64,000 nt of DNA. It comes from Micrococcales bacterium. Its GTDB lineage: Bacteria > Actinomycetota > Actinomycetes > Actinomycetales > Microbacteriaceae. A model generated the notes under the pieces. That model saw nothing but the letters and a program-made list of their open reading frames with translations, was not told where the DNA came from and searched no databases. Positions 1-8,485 of the stretch are shown piece after piece (the stretch's first letter is position 1; every line of letters starts with the position of its first letter). The stretch lies in the NCBI GenBank assembly GCA_017306245.1, contig JAFKIY010000001.1:558001-622000 (forward strand), written 5' to 3'. The position numbers and the translations under genes are program-made.

Positions 1-584
1 TGGCTTTCAATGACTGTTCGGGCGGCGCGGAAACGCTTCCACAGCTCGTTGCTCTCGCCCTTCGGAAGCCGCGGGCCGTCGTGCTGGTGTTTCTGCCAGC
101 GTTCGAACAGCGCATCGAGGTTCGCGCTCACATGCTTCCACTGGACCTTCGAGAAATCCTGGTTGGACAGCGCCTCGACCTCCTCCACGAGCGCGGTGCG
201 CTCCGCGAGAGCCGCCTCTACCGCGGCCTTCGCCTCGGCGGCCTGCTCCTCGGTGAGCTTGTCCACCGAGCCCTGGAGGGCGTCCAGGCGCGCCTCGAGC
301 GACGCAAGGTCGCCGACGGCATTGGCATCCGCGATGCTCTCGCGCAGGTTCGCAACCGATTTGGCCACATCGGCGCCCGGCGTTCCGCGCTTGACGCGCT
401 GCTCGAGCAGGGTGACCTGACCGGCCAGCTCGGTGAACTTCCGTTCGAAGTACGCGAGCGCCTCATCGGGGGTGCCGTCCGGATACTGCCCGACCGCACG
501 TTCGCCGTCCGCCGTGCGCACGAAAACGGTGCCCGTCTCGTCGACGCGGCCCCACGGTGCCTGCGTATCCGCCACCTGTTCCAT
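1..584 (-). CDS. DUF349 domain protein (partial, cut by window edge)
   Basis: Reads leftward from an ATG at 584 and runs off the window at position 1 with no stop, so only about the first 194 residues are visible. The protein is rich in Glu, Ala, Leu and Arg with long predicted helices, and contains the DUF349-like stretch around residues 150-190 (VQWKHVSANLDALFERWQ, then a run ending LWKRFRAARTVIES). DUF349 proteins are helical repeat proteins of unknown biochemical role. An AGGA motif lies immediately before the ATG, and a TAGGCT -10-like box sits at 641-646 on this strand. It follows the cyclophilin gene with a 92-nt gap. The family call is good; the function is unknown. Confidence 0.8.
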   Translation of the reverse strand, partial: MEQVADTQAPWGRVDETGTVFVRTADGERAVGQYPDGTPDEALAYFERKFTELAGQVTLLEQRVKRGTPGADVAKSVANLRESIADANAVGDLASLEARLDALQGSVDKLTEEQAAEAKAAVEAALAERTALVEEVEALSNQDFSKVQWKHVSANLDALFERWQKHQHDGPRLPKGESNELWKRFRAARTVIES

Positions 585-640
585 TCCTGTCGATTCGTCT
601 GCCGATGCCCGCCGATCGTTAATCCCGCCGGCCGTGCACC

Positions 641-646
641 AGCCTA
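641..646 (-). promoter_or_regulatory. Candidate -10 box (TAGGCT) for the DUF349 gene
   Basis: Minus-strand TAGGCT, a hexamer that recurs before many genes here, about 57 nt upstream of the DUF349 start. No convincing -35 element is visible. It would allow transcription independent of the upstream cyclophilin gene. Confidence 0.4.
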
Positions 647-676
647 TTGCACGGGATGAATCGGTTGGGCCCGCGC

Positions 677-1465
677 CTACTTGATCGTGACGTCGGTGAT
701 GGTGGTCGGCACGGCCGGCTGGCCGTCCGCCGAACCGTCCTTCGTGCCGGCATCCGCGATCTGGCTGATCACCGAGTCGAGGCCGCTCGTGACCGTGCCG
801 AACACCGTGTACCCGCCCGCCGCGTCGTTGGGGAGGGTTCCGTCGGAGAGCATGATGAAGAATTGGTGCCCCTGGGAGTACGCCGCCCCGCCGGCACGCG
901 CCATCGCTATCGTCCCCGCCGGATATATCGAATCCGCCGGCGCATTCTCGATGGGCCCGAACATGAAGTTGGGGTCCCCTGCGCCGGTTCCGCTGAGGGA
1001 CCCGCACTGGATGAGACTGGTTTGACCCGTGGTCAGTCGGTGGCAGGTCTTCCCAGGGAAGTAGCCATCCTTCACCTCCTGCACGAACACCGCGACGGCC
1101 TGGGGCGCCTTGGCGCCGTCCAGCTCGATGCCGAGCGTGATGTCGTTGAGCTTGAGCGAACCGGTCCAGGTGCGCCCCTCGGCCGTGGACGGGTCGGGGA
1201 TGTCGCCGATGTTGTGTCCGGTCGTCGGGTCGACGGATGCGGTGGGGGAAGGCTCGGGGACCGGCGCTCCCGGCCCGGCCTCGAAATACACGACCTGGGT
1301 GACCGTGGCGAGGACTGCGACGATCACCGCTCCGGCGATGGCGAAAATGTTGTCGCGACGGCGACGGCCGACCTGATGCTCGTGCACCGACTGTCGGGCG
1401 GTGAAGCGGCGAAGCCTCGTTCGTGCCTCGCGTGCCTCACGTTCGGCGTTCTTGCTGCGTGCCAC
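677..1465 (-). CDS. Membrane-anchored cyclophilin-type peptidyl-prolyl isomerase
   Basis: Predicted 262-residue isomerase that would act outside the membrane on extracytoplasmic proteins. Residues 1-38 are very basic, residues 39-60 form one transmembrane segment ([21 protein letters not shown]), a Pro/Thr/Ser linker follows, then a cyclophilin domain from about residue 95. Recognisable cyclophilin core pieces are the stretch ending [20 protein letters not shown] and [16 protein letters not shown]. The GTG start at 1465 is preceded by AAGGAG five bases away. It is divergent from rarA. The Arg of the FHR motif typical of active cyclophilins appears as CHR, so the family is clear, but activity is inferred. 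Confidence 0.88.
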   Translation of the reverse strand: MARSKNAEREAREARTRLRRFTARQSVHEHQVGRRRRDNIFAIAGAVIVAVLATVTQVVYFEAGPGAPVPEPSPTASVDPTTGHNIGDIPDPSTAEGRTWTGSLKLNDITLGIELDGAKAPQAVAVFVQEVKDGYFPGKTCHRLTTGQTSLIQCGSLSGTGAGDPNFMFGPIENAPADSIYPAGTIAMARAGGAAYSQGHQFFIMLSDGTLPNDAAGGYTVFGTVTSGLDSVISQIADAGTKDGSADGQPAVPTTITDVTIK

Positions 1466-1552
1466 GGTGCTCCTTATGCCAGTCGGGGTGTTTCGCCCAG
1501 AAGTACATTACCCGCCCGAACGCGACGTGCCGATTCCCGCGGCCGCCGCAAC

Positions 1553-1558
1553 TACCAT
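1553..1558 (+). promoter_or_regulatory. Candidate leaderless -10 box (TACCAT) for rarA
   Basis: TACCAT ends exactly 7 nt before the ATG at 1566. This is the same -10 to start spacing seen at several other genes here and fits a leaderless transcript. It favours 1566 over the in-frame ATG at 1557, which lies inside the hexamer. Confidence 0.4.
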
Positions 1559-1565
1559 GGCCACT

Positions 1566-2894
1566 ATGGTCGACTCGCCCGGACTGCACAGCGGATCCAG
1601 CCCCCTCGCGGTGCGGATGCGGCCGCGCACTCTCGACGAACTGGTCGGCCAGGAGCATGTGCTGGGGCCGGGATCGCCGCTGGCGACTCTGGCGGGCGAG
1701 GCCGCGGGGGAGCAGGCCGCGACTTCGGTCATCCTGTGGGGGCCGCCGGGGACGGGCAAAACCACCATCGCGAAGGCGATCGCGCACAGTTCCAGCCGAA
1801 AATTCGTCGAACTCTCCGCGGTCTCCGCGGGCGTCAAGGATGTGCGCGATGTCCTGCAGCAGGCGCTGTCGTCGCGCGACCTGTACGGCCTGTCCACGGT
1901 CCTGTTCCTCGACGAGATCCATCGATTCTCCAAATCGCAGCAGGACGCGCTGCTGCCCGGCGTGGAAAACGGGTGGATCATCCTGGTCGCCGCGACCACC
2001 GAGAATCCATCGTTCTCCGTCATCTCGCCGCTGCTGTCGCGGTCGCTCCTGCTCACGCTCGAAGCGCTGACCGACGAGAACCTCGGCACCGTCATCGATC
2101 GCGCGGTGGCGGATCCGCGGGGACTCGATGGCGCGGTGACGGTGGCGGCCGACGCGCGCGCCGCCCTCATCCGGCTGGCATCGGGCGACGCGCGGAGGGC
2201 GCTCACCGCGCTCGAAGCCGCCGCGGCATCCGCGAGGGCGGCCACGTCCAAGGGCAAACCCACTGTCACGCCGGAGATCGTCGCCGCCGCGGTGGACCGC
2301 GCGCTGTTGCGTTACGACCGACAGGGGGATGAGCACTACGACGTCATCAGCGCGTTCATCAAGTCGGTGCGCGGCTCCGATGTCGATGCGTCGCTGCACT
2401 ATCTGGCCCGCATGATCGAAGCCGGGGAGGACCCGCGGTTCATCGCGCGCCGCATCATCGTGCTCGCGGCGGAAGACATCGGGCTCGCGGATCCGCAGGC
2501 GCTCGTCGTGGCGGTCGCGGCGGCCGATGCGGTGCAGCTCATCGGGATGCCGGAAGGGCGCATTCCGCTCGCGGAAGCGGTGGTGTACCTCGCGATGGCG
2601 CCGAAGTCCAACGCCGCCTACCTCGCGATAGACAAGGCGATCGCGGATGTCCGCAACGGCAGAATCGGGCGGGTACCTTCCCACCTTCGAGACGCCCACT
2701 ACCCGGGCGCGAAGAGCCTCGGGCACGGCAAAGGGTACAAATACCCGCACGATGCCGAGATCGGCGTGCTCGAGCAGGACTACGCGCCGGAGGAGCTGCG
2801 GGGAGCCGTGTATTACGAACCCACCGATCACGGAAACGAGCGCGACGTGTCCGCGCGCCTCGAGAAGCTGCGCCGCATCATTCGGGGCCGCTGA
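1566..2894 (+). CDS. rarA: Replication-associated recombination ATPase RarA/MgsA
   Basis: AAA+ ATPase of the clamp-loader-like RarA (MgsA, WRNIP1) family, acting at stalled replication forks. About 442 residues, the normal family length. Near the N-terminus is [14 protein letters not shown], then Walker [10 protein letters not shown] at residues 59-67, Walker B FLDEIH near 114-119, sensor 1 AATTENPSF, and the family C-terminal tetramerisation region ([31 protein letters not shown]). The in-frame ATG at 1557 is an alternative start; 1566 is chosen because a TACCAT box sits 7 nt upstream. No ribosome binding site is visible, which also suits a leaderless message. Confidence 0.95.
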   Translation: MVDSPGLHSGSSPLAVRMRPRTLDELVGQEHVLGPGSPLATLAGEAAGEQAATSVILWGPPGTGKTTIAKAIAHSSSRKFVELSAVSAGVKDVRDVLQQALSSRDLYGLSTVLFLDEIHRFSKSQQDALLPGVENGWIILVAATTENPSFSVISPLLSRSLLLTLEALTDENLGTVIDRAVADPRGLDGAVTVAADARAALIRLASGDARRALTALEAAAASARAATSKGKPTVTPEIVAAAVDRALLRYDRQGDEHYDVISAFIKSVRGSDVDASLHYLARMIEAGEDPRFIARRIIVLAAEDIGLADPQALVVAVAAADAVQLIGMPEGRIPLAEAVVYLAMAPKSNAAYLAIDKAIADVRNGRIGRVPSHLRDAHYPGAKSLGHGKGYKYPHDAEIGVLEQDYAPEELRGAVYYEPTDHGNERDVSARLEKLRRIIRGR

Positions 2895-2906
2895 TCTGCT
2901 ATTCTT

Positions 2907-2928
2907 GAGTCCGCCGACAGGGGGACTC
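2907..2928 (+). promoter_or_regulatory. Small hairpin after rarA / at the 5' end of the rpsD leader
   Basis: GAGTCC at 2907-2912 can pair with GGACTC at 2923-2928 around a ten-base loop. A TATTCT hexamer at 2900-2905 lies just upstream and could be a -10 box. The hairpin could be a weak terminator for rarA (there is no T tract) or the first element of the rpsD leader; the sequence alone does not decide. Confidence 0.3.
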
Positions 2929-3017
2929 CGCGCACGGCTGCAGCGGATCCCAGTCCTGGAGGAATCGTTCTTTAGCCGAATGGTTTCCGCGGCACCATCC
3001 CTCTTCACATACTTTGG

Positions 3018-3046
3018 GCGTTTCACGCTGCACGTTTCGTGAACGC
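3018..3046 (+). promoter_or_regulatory. Hairpin in the rpsD leader
   Basis: GCGTTTCACG at 3018-3027 pairs with CGTGAACGC at 3038-3046 with one bulged T and a ten-base loop, about 40 nt before the rpsD start. It is the most stable fold I see in the 194-nt intergenic stretch 2895-3088, which holds no gene. S4 represses its own operon in some bacteria, so it could be a target for that, but this is inference. Confidence 0.35.
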
Positions 3047-3088
3047 TCACTCCAGAAGACCGATGATCATCAGTACCGAAAGGACACC

Positions 3089-3718
3089 GTGTCTACCAAG
3101 TCACGTACACGCAGCAAGACCCGCCTCTCCCGCGCGCTGGGCATCCCGCTCACGCCGAAGGCAGCCCGTTACCTCGAGAAGCGCCCCTACGGCCCGGGCG
3201 AGCACGGCCGCACCCGCCGCAAGACGGACAGCGACTACGCCGTTCGGCTGCGCGAGAAGCAGCGCCTGCGCGCCCAGTACGGCATCCGCGAAGCTCAGCT
3301 GAAGATCGTGTTCCAGGAGGCGCGCCGCACGAACGGCCTGACCGGTGAGAACCTCGTCGAGCTTCTCGAGATGCGGCTGGACGCCCTCGTCGTCCGTGCC
3401 GGGTTCGCCCGCACGACCGCCCAGGCCCGCCAGCAGATCGTGCACCGCCACATCATGGTCGATGGCGCACGCGTCGACCGCCCGTCCTACCGCGTGAAGC
3501 CCGGACAGCTCATCCACGTTCACCCCAAGAGCGAGCAGATGGACCCATTCCAGGTTGCAGCGGCCGGCGGCCACGCCGAAGTCCTTCCGAAGGTTCCCGG
3601 CTACCTCGAGGTCGAACTCGACCGCCTTCAGGCGCGGCTGGTTCGCCGCCCGAAGCGCGCCGAAGTGCCGATCACGTGCGACGTTCAGCTCGTCGTCGAG
3701 TACTACGCCGCCCGGTAG
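3089..3718 (+). CDS. rpsD: 30S ribosomal protein S4
   Basis: Primary 16S rRNA-binding protein of the small subunit body, needed early in assembly and for decoding accuracy. 209 residues, the standard length. N-terminal KSRTRSKTRLSRALGIPL and KRPYGPGEHGRTRRK, then the S4 RNA-binding domain at about residues 98-160 (MRLDALVVRAGFARTTAQAR, VHRHIMVDGARVDRPSYRVK). The N-terminal region lacks the zinc-binding cysteines found in some S4 proteins. The GTG start has GAAAGGA nearby; the longer in-frame extension upstream is non-coding leader. It is a stand-alone S4 gene, not part of the alpha operon, as is common in actinobacteria. Confidence 0.97.
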   Translation: MSTKSRTRSKTRLSRALGIPLTPKAARYLEKRPYGPGEHGRTRRKTDSDYAVRLREKQRLRAQYGIREAQLKIVFQEARRTNGLTGENLVELLEMRLDALVVRAGFARTTAQARQQIVHRHIMVDGARVDRPSYRVKPGQLIHVHPKSEQMDPFQVAAAGGHAEVLPKVPGYLEVELDRLQARLVRRPKRAEVPITCDVQLVVEYYAAR

Positions 3719-3737
3719 CCCGTCCAGACTCTCGAAG

Positions 3738-3743
3738 TAGGCT
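3738..3743 (+). promoter_or_regulatory. Candidate -10 box (TAGGCT) before the small membrane protein gene
   Basis: TAGGCT about 40 nt upstream of the ATG at 3783, leaving room for a short leader with the GAAGGAG ribosome binding site at 3768-3774. No clear -35. Confidence 0.4.
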
Positions 3744-3782
3744 GGGAAACCCCTGCGGCTCAAACGTGAAGGAGCAAAGCTC

Positions 3783-4007
3783 ATGAAGAAAATTGTGTGG
3801 CTCATCGTCGGAATCGGCGTGGGATTCGTCGCTGCGCACCAGTTGAACAAGACGCCGGAAGGCCGACGGTTCTTCGAGGATGTCGATGCGAAAGCCCGCG
3901 AGTTCGGTGGCGCCGTCGTCGACGGGTACAAGGCGCGCGAAGCAGAACTTCGTGCCGCCGTCGCCGATGCGGAGGACGCGATCGCCGACTTCACGAAGCG
4001 CAAATAG
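3783..4007 (+). CDS. Small single-pass membrane protein, function unknown
   Basis: 74 residues. Residues 4-20 form one hydrophobic segment (IVWLIVGIGVGFVAAHQ), followed by a charged, Ala-rich helix with EGRRFFEDVDAKAREF and a predicted coiled-coil-like tail ending in FTKRK. A strong GAAGGAG site precedes the ATG by 8 nt. It lies between rpsD and alaS, only 27 nt before alaS, and is likely co-transcribed with it. The shape resembles short YtxH-like membrane proteins, but I see no diagnostic motif and assign no function. The clean start, ribosome binding site and sensible amphipathic composition make it a real gene. Confidence 0.8.
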   Translation: MKKIVWLIVGIGVGFVAAHQLNKTPEGRRFFEDVDAKAREFGGAVVDGYKAREAELRAAVADAEDAIADFTKRK

Positions 4008-4034
4008 CCTCGTCCGCCGCGTACCGAGTACTTA

Positions 4035-6707
4035 GTGCAGACCGCTGAGATCCGCCGCCGCTGGCTCGACTTCTTTGGCGAGCGCGGCCATACGGTCGTG
4101 CCCTCGGCCTCGCTCGTGAGCGACGACCCCACATTGCTGTTCACGGTCGCGGGAATGGTTCCGTTCGTGCCGTACCTCACTGGCCTGGTGCCGGCGCCGT
4201 ACCCGCGCGCGACGAGCGTGCAGAAGTGCATCAGGACCCTCGACATTGAGGAGGTCGGCAAGACCACCCGGCACGGGACGTTCTTCCAGATGGCCGGCAA
4301 CTTTTCCTTCGGGGACTATTTCAAGGAACAGGCCATCGCGTATGCCTGGGAGCTGCTGACGACACCGGAACGCGACGGCGGTTACGGCTTCGACGAGAAG
4401 GATCTGTGGATCACCGTCTATCAGGACGATGACGATGCCGCGAGGTACTGGAAGAAGACGGCGGGCCTGCCCGACGAGCGAATCCAGCGCATGGGCAAGG
4501 CCGACAATTACTGGTCGATGGGCACTCCGGGGCCGGCGGGGCCGGACTCGGAGATCTTCTTCGACCGCGGCCCGGCCTATGGCCGCGACGGCGGACCGGC
4601 CGCCGACGACAATCGTTACATCGAAATCTGGAATCTCGTGTTCATGCAGTGGCTGCGCGGAGCCTCCATCGGGGCACACGACTTCGAGATCCTCGGTGAG
4701 CTTCCGAAGAAGAACATCGACACCGGCATGGGGCTCGAGCGGGTCGCGTTCATCAAACAGGGCGTCGAGAACCTCTACGAAATCGACCAGGTGCGGCCGG
4801 TGCTTGATCGTGCCTCCGAGCTGTCCGGCAAGCGCTACGGCGCCGACCACGACGATGATGTTCGGATGCGCGTCGTCGCCGACCACGTCCGCTCGTCGCT
4901 CATGCTCATGGCGGACGGCGTCACGCCATCCAACGAGGGCCGCGGGTACATCCTGCGCCGCCTCCTGCGCCGCAGCGTGCGGGCTATGCGGCTCCTCGGC
5001 GTGGACGTCGCGACATTCCCGGAACTGTTCCCCGCCTCCAGGGATGCCATGAAATCGGCCTATCCGGAAGTGGAAACCGATTTCGACCGGATCGGACGGC
5101 TCGCGTTTGGTGAAGAGGAAACGTTTCTGAAGACGCTGGAAAGCGGCACGAGCATCCTCGATGTCGCGGTCGACACGGTGCGCAAATCCGGCACGAAGCA
5201 ACTCGAAGGCGACGTCGCGTTCCAGCTTCACGACACGTTCGGGTTCCCCATCGATCTGACCGTGGAGATGGCCCAGGAAGCCGGGCTCACAGTCGACCGC
5301 GCGGCCTTCGACACGCTCATGGCCCAGCAGCGGGATCGGGCGAAGGCGGATGCGCGCTCCAAGAAGACACTGCTGGCCGATCTCTCGGTGTACAGCGCGT
5401 TCAGGGCGAAGGGCGAAACGCTCTTCACCGGCTACGAGTTCCTCGACACGGACAGCACCGTTCTCGGCATCATCGTCGGCGGGGAGTCCGTGCAGCGCGC
5501 CTCAGCCGGCCAGATCGCGGACATCATCCTCGCCGAGACCTCCCTGTACCCGGAGTCCGGAGGCCAGGAGGCCGATGCAGGTCGGATCGTCGGAACCGGG
5601 TTCGAGCTCGAGGTGCTCGACGTCCAGCGACCGGTGAAGGGGCTCATCAGCCACAAGGTCGACGTCACGCACGGCGAAGTCGGCGTCGGAGACGCCGCAA
5701 CAAGCGTCGTGGACCCCGAATGGCGCAAGGGCGCGACGCAGGCGCACTCGGCCACGCACGTGATCCACGCGGCGCTGCGCGAGGTACTCGGCCCGCAGGC
5801 GCACCAGGCCGGCTCCTACAACAAGGCCGGGTACATGCGCCTGGACTTCAACTGGAACCAGGCGCTGTCCCCGGCGACGCGCAGCGAGATCGAGGAGATT
5901 TCCAACGCCGCAATCCGCCGCAACCTCGAGGTCGAGACCCGCGTCATGCCCCTCGACGAGGCGAAAGCCCTCGGCGCCATGGCCCTGTTCGGCGAAAAGT
6001 ATGGTCAGACCGTGCGCGTCGTGGACATCGGCGGCCCCTGGTCGCGCGAACTGTGCGCAGGAACCCATGTGGCGCGCAGCGCGGAGATCGGGCTCATCAA
6101 CCTCGTGAGCGAATCCTCCGTCGGCTCCAGCAATCGCCGCATCGAGTCGCTCGTCGGCATCGAGGGCTTCAAGGATCTGGCTCTGGAGCGCACGATCGTG
6201 TCCCAGTTGAGCGCGGAACTCAAGACGCCGCGCGAGTTGCTGCCGGAACGCATCGCCGAACTCCTGGCGAGCCTGAAAGCTGCCGAGAAGAAGATCGCCG
6301 AATTCCAGTCCGCGGCCCTCGCCGAGCGCGTGCCGTCGCTCGTCGACTCGGCCACTCGGGCCGGCGGGCTCGTGCGCGTGATCGAAAACCTGGGCAGCGT
6401 CGCCTCCGCTGACGACGTCCGCACGCTCGCGACGACCGTTCGGAGCAGGCTGGGCAGCGAGCCGAGCGTTGTGGTTCTCGCCGCCGAGGTGACCTCCGGC
6501 GGCGGAGCGGGAAAGCCCGTGGTGATCGTGGCCACGAACGAAGCGGCGCGGAATGCCGGAGTGAAGGCCGGCGCGCTGTCCAAGCTTGCCGCGGGAGTGC
6601 TCGGCGGCGGCGGCGGCGGCAAGGATGATCTCGCCCAGGGCGGCGGCACCGACCCGGCGGCGATCGGCGACGCGCTCACAGCCGTCGCGGGAACCCTGCC
6701 CGCGTGA
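4035..6707 (+). CDS. alaS: Alanyl-tRNA synthetase
   Basis: Charges tRNA-Ala and edits mischarged Ser/Gly. 890 residues, full length. It begins with the class II catalytic core (RRRWLDFFGERGHTVVPSAS, TVAGMVPFVPYL, FQMAGNFSFGDYFKEQAI), followed by the tRNA-recognition region. The editing domain carries HSATHVIHAALR (HxxxH) and CAGTH, the zinc-binding set, and the C-terminal C-Ala domain ends with a Gly-rich stretch encoded by GGC repeats near 6607. The start is GTG at 4035. The gene overlaps ruvX by 4 nt (GTGA). No T-box or other long leader is present in the 27-nt gap upstream. Confidence 0.97.
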   Translation: MQTAEIRRRWLDFFGERGHTVVPSASLVSDDPTLLFTVAGMVPFVPYLTGLVPAPYPRATSVQKCIRTLDIEEVGKTTRHGTFFQMAGNFSFGDYFKEQAIAYAWELLTTPERDGGYGFDEKDLWITVYQDDDDAARYWKKTAGLPDERIQRMGKADNYWSMGTPGPAGPDSEIFFDRGPAYGRDGGPAADDNRYIEIWNLVFMQWLRGASIGAHDFEILGELPKKNIDTGMGLERVAFIKQGVENLYEIDQVRPVLDRASELSGKRYGADHDDDVRMRVVADHVRSSLMLMADGVTPSNEGRGYILRRLLRRSVRAMRLLGVDVATFPELFPASRDAMKSAYPEVETDFDRIGRLAFGEEETFLKTLESGTSILDVAVDTVRKSGTKQLEGDVAFQLHDTFGFPIDLTVEMAQEAGLTVDRAAFDTLMAQQRDRAKADARSKKTLLADLSVYSAFRAKGETLFTGYEFLDTDSTVLGIIVGGESVQRASAGQIADIILAETSLYPESGGQEADAGRIVGTGFELEVLDVQRPVKGLISHKVDVTHGEVGVGDAATSVVDPEWRKGATQAHSATHVIHAALREVLGPQAHQAGSYNKAGYMRLDFNWNQALSPATRSEIEEISNAAIRRNLEVETRVMPLDEAKALGAMALFGEKYGQTVRVVDIGGPWSRELCAGTHVARSAEIGLINLVSESSVGSSNRRIESLVGIEGFKDLALERTIVSQLSAELKTPRELLPERIAELLASLKAAEKKIAEFQSAALAERVPSLVDSATRAGGLVRVIENLGSVASADDVRTLATTVRSRLGSEPSVVVLAAEVTSGGGAGKPVVIVATNEAARNAGVKAGALSKLAAGVLGGGGGGKDDLAQGGGTDPAAIGDALTAVAGTLPA

Positions 6708-7168
6708 CGTTCCGAACGGGAGCGCGGCTCGGCATCGACGTGGGCCGTGCGCGCATCGGGGTTGCCCGGTGCGACCCCGAAGGGCTTCTAGTGAGTCCCG
6801 TCGCGACGCTCGTGCGCGGGAAAGGGGATGTCGCCGAACTCGCCAGGATTGCGAGCGAGAACGACATCCTGGAAATCGTCGTCGGCCTTCCGCTGTCGCT
6901 GTCCGGTGCCCGCACGGCGTCCACCGACGACGCCCGTGAGTTCGCGGCGGCCCTCGGCCTCGCAACCGGACTCCCGGTGCGACTCGTCGACGAACGCCTC
7001 TCCACCGTGTCGGCGCAGCGTTCCCTGCACGAGGCGGGTCGGAACACTCGCAGTTCCCGTCCGGTCATCGATCAGGTGGCCGCCACTATAATTTTGCAAC
7101 ACGCCATCGATGCCGAACGATCCGGCGGAACCCCGCCCGGCGAACTCATCATCCCGATCGAAGGATAG
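6704..7168 (+). CDS. ruvX: Putative Holliday junction resolvase / pre-16S rRNA nuclease RuvX (YqgF)
   Basis: 154-residue RNase H-fold nuclease of the YqgF family, implicated in 16S rRNA 5' maturation and proposed as a Holliday junction resolvase. Visible motifs are LGIDVGRARIGVARCD at the N-terminus (first catalytic Asp), IVVGLPLSLSG in the middle, VRLVDERLSTVSA (second acidic site) and a C-terminal DQVAATIILQHAID (third Asp). The GTG start overlaps the alaS stop as GTGA, so translation is probably coupled. The alaS-ruvX-mltG-aroE order is typical of actinobacteria. Confidence 0.93.
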   Translation: MTFRTGARLGIDVGRARIGVARCDPEGLLVSPVATLVRGKGDVAELARIASENDILEIVVGLPLSLSGARTASTDDAREFAAALGLATGLPVRLVDERLSTVSAQRSLHEAGRNTRSSRPVIDQVAATIILQHAIDAERSGGTPPGELIIPIEG

Positions 7169-7174
7169 CGAAAC

Positions 7175-8485
7175 GTGGCAGACGAACCCCGCTGGGAGGA
7201 GATTTTCTCCTCGCAGCCCGAAGGATCGCCAGCCGACGCGACGGGCACGCCGCCCGCTCCGCAGTCCCGCCGCGAGGCCCGGGATGCCGAGAACGCCCGA
7301 TCCTCCGCTCGCCGGGCCGGAAAAGCGAGGCCGCCCAGGGCGCCACGGAAACCGGGCGGTTCGAAGCCGCCGCGAGACCCGGGCGGCACCGCGCCCCGTC
7401 GGCGCCGGTGGATCGCCTGGCTCGTCGCGGTTGTCGCGATCCTCGGACTCGCCGGGGGCGGCGCAGCGTACGCGTGGCTCAACTTCGAACCGCAGATCCG
7501 CAAGGTTTTCGGCTGGGAACTGCCGCCGCCCGACTACGAAGGACAGGGCACGGGGGAGGCGACGATCGTGATCGCGAGCGGCGACACGGGGGTGGAGGTC
7601 ACCAATTCCCTCCTCGATGCTGGCGTGATCAAGAGTTTCGACACGTTCTACAACCTGCTGCTCGTCCAGAAACCTCCCGTGGAGTTCTTCCCCGGCTACT
7701 ACGTTCTCGCCCAGAAAATGAGTTCGGCCGCGGCCCTCGCCGCGATTCAGGACCCGTCCAGGCGGGTCGAACGGGTCGCCCTCATTCCGGAAGGAAAGAG
7801 CATCAACCAGGTGTTCGACATCCTGAGCACCGCGACGGGGCTTCCGATTTCGGATTTCGTCGATGCCGCGAAAGATCCGACGAGTTACGGGGTGGCGGCC
7901 GACGCTCCCAGCCTGGAAGGGTACCTGTTCCCCGCGACCTACAAATTCGACCCCGGCGTGGATGCCCGCACCGTGCTGACCACGCTCGTGAACCGGACGT
8001 TCACGTCGCTGGATGCCGCGGGCGTCGCTCCCGCGGACAGAACCCGGGTGCTCACGATCGCCTCGTTGATCCAACGCGAAGCCGGACGTAATGCCGAGGA
8101 TTTCTACAAGGTGTCGAGGGTCATCCAGAACCGCCTGGCGAACGGGATGAAGCTTCAGTTCGACTCGACCTCGCACTACGGGTATGCGTGGAAGCACGGC
8201 GAACGCGAGGACGGCGGCGTCTTCAGCACGAATGCCGAACTCACCGACGACAACCCGTACAACACGTACGTCATACCCGGCCTGCCGATCGGACCGATCG
8301 GCGCAGCGGGAGACCTGGCCATCGACGCCGCGCTGCACCCCGCGGACGGGTCCTGGCTGTACTTCGTCACCGTGAACCTCGACACGGGCGAAACGGTGTT
8401 CTCCGACACGAACGCGCAACACGAGGCGGCGGTCCAGCAGCTCAGACAGTGGTGCCGAACGTCGCAAAGCCCGAACTGTGGCTGA
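7175..8485 (+). CDS. mltG: Endolytic murein transglycosylase MltG (YceG-like)
   Basis: Membrane-bound lytic transglycosylase that cuts nascent glycan strands and is thought to end their polymerisation. 436 residues: a cytoplasmic Pro/Arg-rich tail (1-79), one transmembrane helix near 80-101 (IAWLVAVVAILGLAGGGAAY), then a LysM-like part and the YceG catalytic domain. Motifs are PEGKSINQVFDIL, SLEGYLFPATYKF and ASLIQREAG with the likely catalytic Glu, plus NTYVIPGLPIGPI near the end. The start is GTG at 7175 with AAGGA at about 7160-7164. It overlaps aroE by 8 nt. Confidence 0.93.
   Translation: MADEPRWEEIFSSQPEGSPADATGTPPAPQSRREARDAENARSSARRAGKARPPRAPRKPGGSKPPRDPGGTAPRRRRWIAWLVAVVAILGLAGGGAAYAWLNFEPQIRKVFGWELPPPDYEGQGTGEATIVIASGDTGVEVTNSLLDAGVIKSFDTFYNLLLVQKPPVEFFPGYYVLAQKMSSAAALAAIQDPSRRVERVALIPEGKSINQVFDILSTATGLPISDFVDAAKDPTSYGVAADAPSLEGYLFPATYKFDPGVDARTVLTTLVNRTFTSLDAAGVAPADRTRVLTIASLIQREAGRNAEDFYKVSRVIQNRLANGMKLQFDSTSHYGYAWKHGEREDGGVFSTNAELTDDNPYNTYVIPGLPIGPIGAAGDLAIDAALHPADGSWLYFVTVNLDTGETVFSDTNAQHEAAVQQLRQWCRTSQSPNCG

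Noticed and set aside
4008..4034. Possible T-box leader for alaS
   Set aside because: The gap is 27 nt and has no specifier or antiterminator structure.
6603..6620. GGC-repeat run
   Set aside because: Encodes the Gly-rich C-terminal stretch common in AlaS; it is in frame and not evidence of a mobile or unstable element.
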